A DNA stretch of 64,000 nucleotides from an uncultured Devosia sp. (GTDB lineage: Bacteria; Pseudomonadota; Alphaproteobacteria; Rhizobiales; Devosiaceae): assembly GCF_946479885.1 (NCBI RefSeq), contig NZ_CAMLHM010000007.1, forward strand, positions 1 through 64,000, in the 5' to 3' direction. The notes under the pieces were generated by a model. That model was not told where the DNA came from, ran no database searches, and saw only the letters and a program-made list of their open reading frames with translations. Each line of letters begins with the position of its first letter. Position 1 is the first letter of the stretch. Positions 46,981-55,657 of the stretch are shown piece after piece. A program made the translations under genes and the position numbers.

Positions 46981-47736
46981 GTGACCATCACCACCGAAGA
47001 GCAGCTCGAAAAGCTCAAGGCCATTGGCCGCATCTGCGCCATCACCCGCGACGCCATGGCTTCGGCCATGCGTCCGGGCATGACCACCGCGGAGCTCGAC
47101 GAGATCGGTGCCAAGCTGCTCGCCGAGCATGGCGCGCTGTCGGCGCCCATGGTGACCTACAACTTCCCGGGCGCGACCTGTATTTCGGTAAATGAGGAAA
47201 TTGCCCATGGCATCCCCGGCGAGCGCGTGCTGCGTGAGGGTGACCTGGTCAATATCGACGTCTCTGCGGAGAAGGACGGCGTCTTCGCCGACTGTGGCTC
47301 GTCCTTCGTGCTCGGCGAGGGCGACAGGCGGCTGGCCGCGCTATGTCGCGATGGCAAGAAGGCGATGTGGGCGGGCATCGGTGCTGTGAAGGCTGGCGCG
47401 CCGCTGGCCGATATCGGCGACGCCATTGGCAAGTTCGCCAAGAAGGGCGGCTATACGCTGATCCGTAACCTCGCCAGCCATGGCGTCGGCGACAGCCTCC
47501 ACGACGAGCCCGGCGAAATCGCCACCTGGCCCGACAAGTCGGAACGCCGCCGCATGACCAACGGCCTGGTCTTCACCATCGAGCCGTTTCTGTCGTTGGG
47601 CGGCAAGATGGCCGACCAGAAGGCCGATGACGACGAATGGACGCTGGTGGCGCGGCCGAGTGCGCCGACGGTTCAGTATGAGCACACGGTAGTGGCGACG
47701 CCCCGCGGGGCTGTGGTGGTTACGCTGGCGGCTTGA
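46981..47736 (+). CDS. map: Type I methionine aminopeptidase
   Basis: 251 residues, removing the initiator Met. The five metal ligands can be placed: Asp in VNIDVSAE, Asp in FADCGSSF, His in ASHGVGDSLHDEP, Glu in FTIEPFLSL and Glu in VQYEHTVV. The usual GHGIG and HGDT motifs are altered (SHGVG, ADCG), which marks a divergent MetAP subgroup, so this may be a second copy rather than the main enzyme. GTG start, cggag site 7 bp ahead. Confidence 0.93.
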   Translation: MTITTEEQLEKLKAIGRICAITRDAMASAMRPGMTTAELDEIGAKLLAEHGALSAPMVTYNFPGATCISVNEEIAHGIPGERVLREGDLVNIDVSAEKDGVFADCGSSFVLGEGDRRLAALCRDGKKAMWAGIGAVKAGAPLADIGDAIGKFAKKGGYTLIRNLASHGVGDSLHDEPGEIATWPDKSERRRMTNGLVFTIEPFLSLGGKMADQKADDDEWTLVARPSAPTVQYEHTVVATPRGAVVVTLAA

Positions 47737-47740
47737 GCCT

Positions 47741-47768
47741 CTTCACCTCCCCAAAGGGAGAGGTGAAG
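47741..47768. terminator. Hairpin between convergent genes
   Basis: An inverted repeat (cttcacct ... aggtgaag with an inner cccc/gggag) lies 4 bp after map and 4 bp before the stop of the next gene. It is a short relative of the CTCCCCC repeat family and may stop both transcripts. Confidence 0.5.
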
Positions 47769-47772
47769 AAGC

Positions 47773-48300
47773 CTACAGCCACACCAGCAGCATAGGGCCC
47801 ATAACCACCATGCCCGCTGCCACCACGAAGCGCAGGTTGCCCAACTGGCGCAGGCTGTGCACGCTGAGCACCGATGAGAGCACGAGAAACACCGCCAGGG
47901 CGATGAAGACCGGGGTGAGCGGCGCCAGCGCGAAGCGCGTGCCCTCGGTCAGTTGCAGATAGATCATGTGCCCGCCCACAAAGCCGAGCAGGGCGGATAT
48001 CACCACCGCCACGGCCTTGGAGGTGATCAGCAGCGCCATGTCGACGGTGTTGCTGGCAATCAGCAGCGCCAACCCCGCGGCGGTCACATGCGCGGCGGCC
48101 AGGGTCGTGAACAGCTGGTTTTCGGCCAGCATCGGCACCATTTCGGGTGGCGCGCTGAGCGGCAGCGACCCCACCATGGGCAGGTTGGCGCCATACTGGG
48201 CCAAGAGGTAGATGACATAGAGCATGGCCAGCGTGCCGGCGGCAAAAACCAGCGCCGCCGTTGCCAGCACCTTGAGCAGATCAGTGAAATCCTGGGACAA
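47773..48300 (-). CDS. Uncharacterised membrane protein
   Basis: 175 residues with about five hydrophobic helices and few charged residues. I do not recognise the family. The frame begins with a TTG at 48300 (MSQDFTDLLKVLATAALVF) and has only a weak ribosome binding site; no in-frame ATG lies before the first helix. It is located just after tRNA-Lys on the same strand and is convergent with map. Confidence 0.65.
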   Translation of the reverse strand: MSQDFTDLLKVLATAALVFAAGTLAMLYVIYLLAQYGANLPMVGSLPLSAPPEMVPMLAENQLFTTLAAAHVTAAGLALLIASNTVDMALLITSKAVAVVISALLGFVGGHMIYLQLTEGTRFALAPLTPVFIALAVFLVLSSVLSVHSLRQLGNLRFVVAAGMVVMGPMLLVWL

Positions 48301-48328
48301 AGCAGCGAGCCCGTTCAGAAGTTGGGAA

Positions 48329-48403
48329 TGGTATGCCGGGAGGGGGTCGAACCCTCGACCATTCGATTAAAAGTCGAATGCTCTACCACTGAGCTACCGG
48401 CAC
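48329..48403 (-). tRNA. tRNA-Lys (anticodon UUU)
   Basis: Cloverleaf read on the minus strand: 7-bp acceptor stem GTGCCGG/CCGGCAT (first pair G-U), D-arm TAGCTCAGTGGTAGAGCA, anticodon stem TTCGA/TCGAA with loop CTTTTAA (anticodon TTT), T-arm GAGGG-TTCGACC-CCCTC and an encoded CCA after discriminator A. Length is 75 nt including CCA. Confidence 0.97.
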
Positions 48404-48504
48404 GCACCAAAATCTGACGCTGCTGGCGTCGCGGCGGAACATAGCCACGTTGCCTCCGCTGTCAACCGCAATCGCTGCATGGCCCAGGACTGTTCCCAAC
48501 AGTG

Positions 48505-49293
48505 CTAATAGGCCAGTGGCGTTCCGGTAAACGGCATGGGCAGGCACGATACCGACAGGCGTTCGAGCCTGGCGCAGAGGGCGGTGGCCTCCGAGAGCTG
48601 GTTGATAGGACCGACAATGAGGCGCTTGTTGTCGCTATTGGCCTCTTCGACCAGCATAGGCGCCAGGCCAAACAGGAGCGGACCAAGCTTCATGGTCAGG
48701 TCGCGCCATGCCTCGGGCGCCTGTTCAAATGCGATCGACGGCCCCAGGGCCACCCCGAAGGCGGCTTCATTCGGCACCGGGATCGAAGCGACTTCGGCCA
48801 CCGGCGCGGGCAGCGGCTGCTCGCCCGCGGGCACCGGCTGTGCCTCGGCCATAGGCTGCTGGCGCACGACGACCGAACCGCCATCGGCTTCATAGACCAG
48901 CGCCGGATCCTTGCCGATGGCTGCCGTGAGGTTGCTGCGATCGATATTGGCGCCGTTTGGCAGGGATTCGAGCAGCACCGGCAGGCTGACTTCGAGGGCA
49001 CCGACGCGCCGCGTGATCTCGTTGCCTCTTTGCTCGTCAAGGGCGAAGCGCGCTGTGAGCACGCCGTTCTCGCGCCGGAGCCGGATCTGCTCCTCGCGCA
49101 GCTCGCTCACCTGCACGCGCAACTGCTCGATCGAGGCCCCTTCGATCCGCGTCTTGTGCAAGCCCGCCAGCACGCCCTGGGGCATGAGAGCGGAAACATT
49201 GGCCCCCATCACGGCAATACCCGACAGCACCAGGGCAACGATGCCCCAGGTCGTGACGTCCGATTGCCGGAATTGTTCCGATGCTTTAGCCAA
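48505..49293 (-). CDS. Membrane-anchored protein with SPOR-like C-terminus
   Basis: 262 residues. One membrane helix (about 16-38) follows a short cytoplasmic N-terminus; a coiled coil with heptads of Leu, Arg and Glu runs about 50-90, then a Pro/Ala linker. The last 90 residues (FGVALGPSIAFEQ ... LIVGPINQLSEATALCARLE ... SCLPMPF) resemble a SPOR-type fold, including the Ala-x-x-Leu-Cys-x-x-Leu helix seen in alphaproteobacterial SPOR proteins. It is probably periplasmic and envelope-associated. TTG start with agga 8 bp ahead; divergent from glmU. Confidence 0.68.
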   Translation of the reverse strand: MAKASEQFRQSDVTTWGIVALVLSGIAVMGANVSALMPQGVLAGLHKTRIEGASIEQLRVQVSELREEQIRLRRENGVLTARFALDEQRGNEITRRVGALEVSLPVLLESLPNGANIDRSNLTAAIGKDPALVYEADGGSVVVRQQPMAEAQPVPAGEQPLPAPVAEVASIPVPNEAAFGVALGPSIAFEQAPEAWRDLTMKLGPLLFGLAPMLVEEANSDNKRLIVGPINQLSEATALCARLERLSVSCLPMPFTGTPLAY

Positions 49294-49433
49294 TGCAATT
49301 ATCCTGGCGGCGCAATCGAATCATATCTTGCGCCTAGATCAACCATGCGGCGGCAGTTATGTGTTCGCCAACGGTTGCGTGCCATAATCTTGTGAAAATG
49401 CGTGCGCAAAACGCACGGGCCGGAGAAAGCTCC

Positions 49434-50789
49434 ATGACTGAACTGCTGTCGATCATTCTTGCTGCGGGCGAGGGCACGCGCATGCGATCGGCGACACCCA
49501 AGGTTTTGCACCCGGTGGGCGGTATGCCCATGGTCGGCCATGTCATGCGCACGGCACTGCGTTCAGGGGCGACTGACATTTGCGTCGTGGTCGGGCCCAA
49601 CCATGAGGCCGTAGAGGCCGAGGTGACCCGCCACAGCACCAAGACAAGGATATTCAGCCAGCTCGAGCGGCTCGGCACCGGCCACGCCGTGCGCCAGGCT
49701 CGCGAGGCTTTCGAGGGCGCATCCGGCAATGTCGTCGTGCTCTATGCCGACAATCCGCTGGTTTCGAGCGATACCGTGGCGACCATTGCCAGCCGGCTCG
49801 ACGATGGCGCCGATATCGTCGTCGTCGGCTATCGGCCGGCGGACCCCACCAATCTCGGCCGCTTGCTGACCCAGGACGGACGGTTGCTGGCCATTCGCGA
49901 GCATCGTGACGCGACCGAGGAAGAGCGCAAGATCGGTCTCGCCAATTCCGGCATTATCGGCTTCCGCGCCGAGGCGCTGCGCAGCATCATCGACCGGATC
50001 GGCAACAAGAATGCCAAGGGCGAGTACTACCTGACCGACGCGGTCGAGCTGGCCAATAGCGACGGCCGCCGCGTCGAGTTCATCGAGGCCGATGCCGGCG
50101 AAGTCATGGGCGTAGACGACCGGACGCGCCTTGCCGCGGCCGAGGCGCAGTTCCAGCACCTCCGGCGGGCCGATTTCATGACTGCCGGCGTGACGCTCAA
50201 GGACCCGGGCAGCGTGTGGTTCTCCTACGACACCGAGATTGCGCGCGACGTGACCATCGAACCCAACGTGGTGTTCGGACCCGGCGTGGTGATAGAGGAG
50301 GGCGCGGTTATCCACGCCTTCAGCCACATCGAGGGCGCCCATATCGGCCGCAACGCTTCGGTCGGGCCGTTTGCGCGGCTGCGTCCCGAGGCCAAGCTGG
50401 GCGAGGGCGCCAAGGTGGGCAATTTCGTCGAGATCAAGAAGGCCGACATCGGCAAGGGCGCCAAGGTCAGCCACCTGACCTATATCGGCGACGCCTCGAT
50501 CGGCGCCGACGTCAATATCGGTGCGGGGGTCATCACCGTGAACTATGATGGCTACAACAAGCACCGCACCGTGGTGGGCGATGGCGCGTTTATCGGCTCC
50601 AACGCTGCGCTGGTGGCGCCGGTCACCGTGGGCGCCGGGGCGCTGGTCGCCAGCGGCAGCGTCATCACCGAGGACGTCGAGGCCGACGCACTGGCTCTGG
50701 GTCGGGCCCGCCAGGTGGTCAAGCCCGGTCGGGCCAAGGAAATTTTTGCGGCTGCCAAAGCCAAGAAGCAAGCGAAGAAGGGCAACTGA
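49434..50789 (+). CDS. glmU: Bifunctional UDP-GlcNAc pyrophosphorylase / GlcN-1-P acetyltransferase
   Basis: 451 residues. The N-terminal pyrophosphorylase has LAAGEGTRMRSATPKVLHPV and YADNPLVS. The C-terminal left-handed beta-helix (about 245-430), built of hexapeptide repeats, is the acetyltransferase, with VNYDGYNKHRTVVGDGAFIGSN. It makes UDP-GlcNAc for peptidoglycan and lipopolysaccharide. The ribosome binding site cggaga is present. glmS begins 1 bp after its stop, so the two enzymes of the pathway are produced together. Confidence 0.97.
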   Translation: MTELLSIILAAGEGTRMRSATPKVLHPVGGMPMVGHVMRTALRSGATDICVVVGPNHEAVEAEVTRHSTKTRIFSQLERLGTGHAVRQAREAFEGASGNVVVLYADNPLVSSDTVATIASRLDDGADIVVVGYRPADPTNLGRLLTQDGRLLAIREHRDATEEERKIGLANSGIIGFRAEALRSIIDRIGNKNAKGEYYLTDAVELANSDGRRVEFIEADAGEVMGVDDRTRLAAAEAQFQHLRRADFMTAGVTLKDPGSVWFSYDTEIARDVTIEPNVVFGPGVVIEEGAVIHAFSHIEGAHIGRNASVGPFARLRPEAKLGEGAKVGNFVEIKKADIGKGAKVSHLTYIGDASIGADVNIGAGVITVNYDGYNKHRTVVGDGAFIGSNAALVAPVTVGAGALVASGSVITEDVEADALALGRARQVVKPGRAKEIFAAAKAKKQAKKGN

Positions 50790-50790
50790 C

Positions 50791-52617
50791 ATGTGTGGCA
50801 TCGTCGGCATAGTAGGCAGCGAACCGGTTGCAACTCGCCTCGTGGACGCCCTCAAGCGCCTCGAATATCGCGGTTACGACAGCGCCGGCGTGGCGACGCT
50901 GGAAGATGGCGGCATTTCCCGCCGCCGTGCCGAGGGTAAGCTGGGCAACCTGGCGCAGAAGCTGAACTTCGAGCCGCTGGCCGGCCGCATCGGCATCGGC
51001 CACACCCGCTGGGCCACCCATGGTGCACCGACCGAGCAGAATGCCCACCCGCATGCGACCGACCGCGTGGCCGTGGTCCACAATGGCATCATCGAGAACT
51101 ACCGCGAGATGCTGGACGACCTGGCCAAGGACGGCTACCTGCCCAAGACGCAGACCGATACCGAGGCTGTCGCGCTATGGGTGACGCGCGAACTGACCAA
51201 CGGCGCCGATCCCGAGCTGGCCGTGGCGCGCACGCTCAAGAAGCTGCGGGGTGCGTTCGCGCTGGCCTTCCTGTTCAAGGGCGAGGAGGGGCTGCTGATC
51301 GCCGCCCGTCACGGCGCCCCGCTGGCCATCGGCTATGGCACGACCGAAATGTATCTGGGCTCGGATGCCATGGCGTTGGCGCCCTTCACCTCGCGCCTGA
51401 CCTACCTGGAAGACGGCGACTGGGCGGTCATCACCCATAAGGGCGTGACCATCCGCGATGGAAAAGACGCCATCGTCCAGCGTGAACTGATGATTTCGCA
51501 GGCTTCGGCCGTGATGGTGGACAAGGGTAACCATCGCCACTTCATGGCCAAGGAAATCTACGAGCAGCCCGAAACCATCTCGCACACGCTGAGCCACTAT
51601 GTGGATATGGGCGCCGAGAAGGTCGCCATTCGCGAAACACTGCCCTTCAACTTCGCCGATCTTAGCCGCCTGACCATCAGCGCTTGCGGCACCGCCTATC
51701 TCGCGGGCGCCGTCGGCAAGTACTGGTTCGAGCGCTACGCTCGGCTGCCTGTTGATATCGACGTGGCCTCCGAGTTCCGCTACCGCGAGCCGCCGCTCGA
51801 AAAAGGCGGTTTGTCCCTGTTCATCTCGCAATCCGGCGAAACCGCCGACACGCTGGCGGCCCTGCGCTACTGCGCTGGCCAGGGCCAGCATGTGGCTTCG
51901 CTGGTCAATACCCTGGAATCGACCATCGCGCGGGAATCCTCCGTGGTCTTCCCGATCCTGTGCGGACCCGAGATCGGTGTCGCTTCGACCAAGGCACTGA
52001 CGGCGCAACTGACGGCTCTTGCCAGCCTCGCCATTGCCGCTGGACGCGCGCGCGGCGTGCTCGATGCAGGCAAAGAGCAGGAATTCGTGCGGGCACTGAC
52101 AGGCTTGCCTGCGGCAGTCTCGCAGGCGCTGGCGACCGAAACCCAGATCATCGACATTGCCAAGCGGCTCAGCAAGGCCAAGGACGTGCTCTATCTGGGC
52201 CGTGGTCCCATGTTCCCGATCGCCATGGAAGGCGCGCTGAAGCTCAAGGAAATCAGCTACATCCATGCCGAAGGTTATGCAGCAGGTGAGCTAAAGCACG
52301 GCCCCATCGCGCTAGTCGACGAGGATATGCCCGTCATCGTGGTCGCGCCGTCCGATGAGTTGGTCGACAAGACCCTCAGCAACATGCAGGAAGTCGCCGC
52401 GCGCGGCGGCAAGATCATCCTGATCACCGATGCCGAGGGCGCGCGAACCGTCGGTCACGGCGTGGCCGATATCATCGTCATTCCACACGTTTCGAGCTTC
52501 GTCGCGCCGATCCTGGCGACTATTCCTGTGCAATTGCTGGCCTACCACACGGCCGTGTTCATGGGCACGGACGTCGATCAGCCGCGCAACCTGGCCAAGT
52601 CGGTGACGGTGGAATAG
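50791..52617 (+). CDS. glmS: Glutamine-fructose-6-phosphate aminotransferase (isomerizing)
   Basis: 608 residues. The nucleophile Cys is residue 2 (MCGIVGIVG), starting the glutaminase domain, with two SIS sugar-isomerase domains in the second half (ISACGTAYLAGAVGKYW, FISQSGETADTL, YLGRGPMFPIAMEGALKLK) and the C-terminal DQPRNLAKSVTVE. It commits fructose-6-phosphate to amino-sugar synthesis. It is directly coupled to glmU. No glmS ribozyme-like leader is possible given the 1-bp gap. Confidence 0.98.
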   Translation: MCGIVGIVGSEPVATRLVDALKRLEYRGYDSAGVATLEDGGISRRRAEGKLGNLAQKLNFEPLAGRIGIGHTRWATHGAPTEQNAHPHATDRVAVVHNGIIENYREMLDDLAKDGYLPKTQTDTEAVALWVTRELTNGADPELAVARTLKKLRGAFALAFLFKGEEGLLIAARHGAPLAIGYGTTEMYLGSDAMALAPFTSRLTYLEDGDWAVITHKGVTIRDGKDAIVQRELMISQASAVMVDKGNHRHFMAKEIYEQPETISHTLSHYVDMGAEKVAIRETLPFNFADLSRLTISACGTAYLAGAVGKYWFERYARLPVDIDVASEFRYREPPLEKGGLSLFISQSGETADTLAALRYCAGQGQHVASLVNTLESTIARESSVVFPILCGPEIGVASTKALTAQLTALASLAIAAGRARGVLDAGKEQEFVRALTGLPAAVSQALATETQIIDIAKRLSKAKDVLYLGRGPMFPIAMEGALKLKEISYIHAEGYAAGELKHGPIALVDEDMPVIVVAPSDELVDKTLSNMQEVAARGGKIILITDAEGARTVGHGVADIIVIPHVSSFVAPILATIPVQLLAYHTAVFMGTDVDQPRNLAKSVTVE

Positions 52618-52620
52618 CCG

Positions 52621-53037
52621 TTACTCGTCGGGGATCAGCCGCTTGCCATAGCAGGCGGAGGTTTCCAGCGAATAGCCGAGCCCATTGTAGAAGTCGGCGA
52701 CCGGGTTGCCGGCTCGGACCATGAGATTGATCTTGGGGCATCCCACGGCCAGCAGCAGGGTTTCAAGCTGCGCCAGCAGGGTAGCGCCATAGCGCTTGCC
52801 CTGATGGGCAGGGCTGACAGCCATATAGTAGACGGAGCCACGATGCCCGTCATAGCCGCCCATGGCCGTGGCGATGACGGCGCCATCAAGCTCGCCGACC
52901 AGAAACAGCTCGGGCTGCACCTTCCCCTTGCGAGCAATGTCCTTATGCGGATCGTTCCAGGGTCGGACGAGCCCGCAGGCTTGCCACAGGGCGACGACGG
53001 CTTCGGTATCGGCGGCTGCGAAGGCTCTGATCTGCAT
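52621..53037 (-). CDS. GNAT family acetyltransferase, YpeA-like
   Basis: 138 residues. MQIRAFAAADTEAVVALWQA, WNDPHKDIARK, YYMAVSPAHQGKRYGATLL and NPVADFYNGLGYSLE match the YpeA subgroup of GNAT enzymes. The substrate is unknown. It begins 4 bp after recG on the same strand, so it is probably cotranscribed with it; its stop lies 3 bp from the convergent glmS stop, with no terminator in between. Confidence 0.9.
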   Translation of the reverse strand: MQIRAFAAADTEAVVALWQACGLVRPWNDPHKDIARKGKVQPELFLVGELDGAVIATAMGGYDGHRGSVYYMAVSPAHQGKRYGATLLAQLETLLLAVGCPKINLMVRAGNPVADFYNGLGYSLETSACYGKRLIPDE

Positions 53038-53041
53038 CGTC

Positions 53042-55150
53042 TTATCCAGCCCGGATGAGTGGGATCGCCAGGTCTTTCCTGAACAAATACAACAGCGTAC
53101 GCGCCGCTTCGCCTTCGGGCCCGGCGAGGCCGGGGTTGCGTTTCAGCAAATCCTTGGCCTCGTCATGGGCATAGTCGAGCAGGTGCCTGTGCACATCGGG
53201 CACGGCCAGGCGATAGCCAGGCATGCCGGACTGGCGGGTGCCGAGGACATCGCCCTGACCGCGGAGCTCGAGGTCCTTTTCGGCGATTTCGAAGCCGTCT
53301 TCGGTGGATTTGATGGTTTCCAGACGCGCCTTGGCGGTTTCGCTGAGCGGGTCCTTGTAGAGCAACAGGCAGGCCGAGCGCTGTGAGCCACGTCCGACCC
53401 GGCCGCGCAACTGGTGCAACTGGGCGAGACCGAACCGCTCCGCATGCTCGATGATCATGATCGAGGCATTGGGGACGTCGACGCCCACCTCGATGACGGT
53501 TGTGGCGACCAGCAGCTTGAGTTCATTGGCTGAAAACCGCTGCATGACCTCCTGTTTGGCTGCGGCGCTCATGCGGCCGTGGACCAGCGCCACCTGGTCC
53601 CCGAACACCTGCTGCAGCTCGGCAAAGCGATCCTCAGCCGCGACCACCTCGAGATGCTCGCTTTCTTCGACCAGCGGGCACACCCAAAACGCCTGGGCAC
53701 CTTCGGCGAGCCGGGATTGCAGGCGGGAGATGACCCGGGGATAGTCCCCGATGGAAAGGACCGCCGTATCAATGGGCTGGCGACCGCGCGGCTTCTCGCG
53801 CAGCACGCTGACGGCCATGTCGCCGAAATGGGTGAGCACCAGAGTGCGCGGGATGGGCGTTGCCGTCATGACCAGCAAGTCGGTGTGCTTGCCCTTGTCG
53901 GAGAGGGCAAGGCGCTGATGGACGCCGAAGCGGTGCTGCTCGTCGACCACGGTCAGGCCCAGATTGTGGAATTCGACGCCAGACTGGAACAAGGCATGCG
54001 TACCGACAACGACGGTGGTTTCGCCGCTGGCAATGCCAGCCAGCTTGGCGCGGCGCTCGGCGGCGGGCATCTTGCCGGTCAGCAGTTCGCAGCCAAGTCC
54101 GGCCTGATCGCAGAGCGGCTTGAGCGTCTTGAAATGCTGCGCCGCGAGCAGCTCGGTCGGCGCCATCATGGCGGACTGTGCGCCACTTTCGGCCATGGCT
54201 GCCATCGCCATCAGCGCCACGACGGTCTTCCCTGCGCCCACATCGCCCTGCAGCAGGCGCGACATGCGGTCAGGCGAGGCGAGGTCGGCGCGGATTTCAT
54301 CGACGGCCTGCTGCTGTCCCTCGGTCAGCGAAAAGGGCAACGCCTGCGTTACCCTGTTTGTCACCTCACCAGTGAATATGCGGGAAATGCCGCGGGCCGC
54401 CACCATGGTGGAGCGGATCAGTTGCAGGGTGATCTGGCCGGCGAGATATTCGTCATAAGCCAGGCGCATGCGGGCAGGGGACCACAGCTGGGCTTCGTCG
54501 GGATTATCAGGCAGATGCACCGCCCGCATCGCTTCGGCAAAGCTCGGCCATTTGCGCTGCGCCATGGTGTCGACAGCGGTCCATTCCGGCAGCTCGGGCA
54601 GGCCGTCGACCACCTGCCGCACCAGTTTGGCCAGCGCCTTTGAGCTCAGGCCCTGGGTGAGGGGATAGACCGGCTCGACCAGGGGCAGGGTGGCGAACTT
54701 ATCGGGCTCGACGACATAGTCTGGGTGGGTGATCTGTTTTTCGCCGTTGAAGAAGTCGACCTTGCCCGAGACAAAGCGCTCTTCGCCCACAGGCAGCAGC
54801 TTTTCCACCCATCCGCCCTGGCTGCCGAAATACACAAGGCTGACGTCGCCTGTCTCGTCATGGGCAAACACCCGGTGCGGCACCTGCGGCCGTCCGCGCG
54901 GTGGCGGCTGGTGGCGGTCGATGTGGAGCTTCAGCGTGACGATCTGGTTGAGATAGGCCTCGGCGATTCCTACCTGCCGGCGCCGGTCGACGACGCCTGA
55001 AGGCATGTGCATGAGGATGTCGAGGGCAATGGCTTCCTGGCCCTCGGGCGCCCCGAAATAGCGGGTCAGCAGCGCAGCCAGCTTGTCGCCGACACCCTTG
55101 ATGGAGTGCAGCGAACGGAACAGCGGCGACAGGGTTTCCGGGCGGCTCAC
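53042..55150 (-). CDS. recG: ATP-dependent DNA helicase RecG
   Basis: 702 residues. RecG remodels stalled forks and branch-migrates Holliday junctions. An N-terminal wedge/OB domain (to about 240) precedes Walker A LQGDVGAGKTVVAL, the DEQHRFGVHQR box, MTATPIPRTL and HQLRGRVGRGSQRSACLL. A GTG at 55150 (VSRPETLSPLFRSLHSIKGVG) fits the family; the open frame upstream does not. A taggag site lies about 12 bp before it. Confidence 0.96.
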   Translation of the reverse strand: MSRPETLSPLFRSLHSIKGVGDKLAALLTRYFGAPEGQEAIALDILMHMPSGVVDRRRQVGIAEAYLNQIVTLKLHIDRHQPPPRGRPQVPHRVFAHDETGDVSLVYFGSQGGWVEKLLPVGEERFVSGKVDFFNGEKQITHPDYVVEPDKFATLPLVEPVYPLTQGLSSKALAKLVRQVVDGLPELPEWTAVDTMAQRKWPSFAEAMRAVHLPDNPDEAQLWSPARMRLAYDEYLAGQITLQLIRSTMVAARGISRIFTGEVTNRVTQALPFSLTEGQQQAVDEIRADLASPDRMSRLLQGDVGAGKTVVALMAMAAMAESGAQSAMMAPTELLAAQHFKTLKPLCDQAGLGCELLTGKMPAAERRAKLAGIASGETTVVVGTHALFQSGVEFHNLGLTVVDEQHRFGVHQRLALSDKGKHTDLLVMTATPIPRTLVLTHFGDMAVSVLREKPRGRQPIDTAVLSIGDYPRVISRLQSRLAEGAQAFWVCPLVEESEHLEVVAAEDRFAELQQVFGDQVALVHGRMSAAAKQEVMQRFSANELKLLVATTVIEVGVDVPNASIMIIEHAERFGLAQLHQLRGRVGRGSQRSACLLLYKDPLSETAKARLETIKSTEDGFEIAEKDLELRGQGDVLGTRQSGMPGYRLAVPDVHRHLLDYAHDEAKDLLKRNPGLAGPEGEAARTLLYLFRKDLAIPLIRAG

Positions 55151-55208
55151 GGGCGATGATTCTCCTACGCGGCAGGGTAGGTTTCCACCATCTTCGCCAC
55201 AACCGCTG

Positions 55209-55288
55209 CGTTCCCTCGGGCTAGACCCGAGGGCCGACCGCAACATGGTTCAAGCGTCGAATGGCCCTCGGGTCAAGCCCGAGGGAAC
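55209..55288. repeat. Inverted pair of CCCTCGGG hairpins (BIME-like)
   Basis: Two hairpins with perfect 8-bp stems (ccctcggg / cccgaggg; 55213-55233 and 55265-55285) face each other in opposite orientation, sharing the flank gcgttccctcgggct. They lie in the divergent region between recG and sdhE. Confidence 0.8.
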
Positions 55289-55366
55289 GCGGTGTGTGTT
55301 TGGGCATTGAGGGCCGACGCTCTATCGCGTAAGAGGAGTGTCCAAATCGGGAACAAACCCAGGATC

Positions 55367-55657
55367 ATGGTGCGTCGAATGACTGCCGGTGAAGACATTG
55401 CCATGCGCCGCAAGCGGCTGCGCTACCGGGCCTGGCACCGGGGAACCAAGGAGATGGACCTGATCCTGGGGCCCTATGCCGACGCCCATACCGAGGCCAT
55501 GGATGAACGGAGCCTGGACAGGCTGGAAGCGCTCATGAACGAGGAAGACCCGCCTCTGCTCAAATGGGTTATGGGTCAGGAGGAGCCGCCCGAAAATGTC
55601 GATCGGGCATTCCTCGCCGAAGTGATCGCCGATCATCAGGCGCGGCTGGCCAAATGA
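55367..55657 (+). CDS. sdhE: FAD assembly factor SdhE (succinate dehydrogenase)
   Basis: 96 residues of the SdhE/SDH5 (DUF339) family that helps attach FAD covalently to the succinate dehydrogenase flavoprotein. The essential RGxxE-type motif is seen as HRGTKEMDLILG. The C-terminal helical part (DRLEALMNEEDPPLLKWVMG) is typical. The start may be the ATG at 55367 or 55379. Its stop overlaps mfd (ATGA). The recG/sdhE/mfd arrangement is common in alphaproteobacteria. Confidence 0.92.
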   Translation: MVRRMTAGEDIAMRRKRLRYRAWHRGTKEMDLILGPYADAHTEAMDERSLDRLEALMNEEDPPLLKWVMGQEEPPENVDRAFLAEVIADHQARLAK

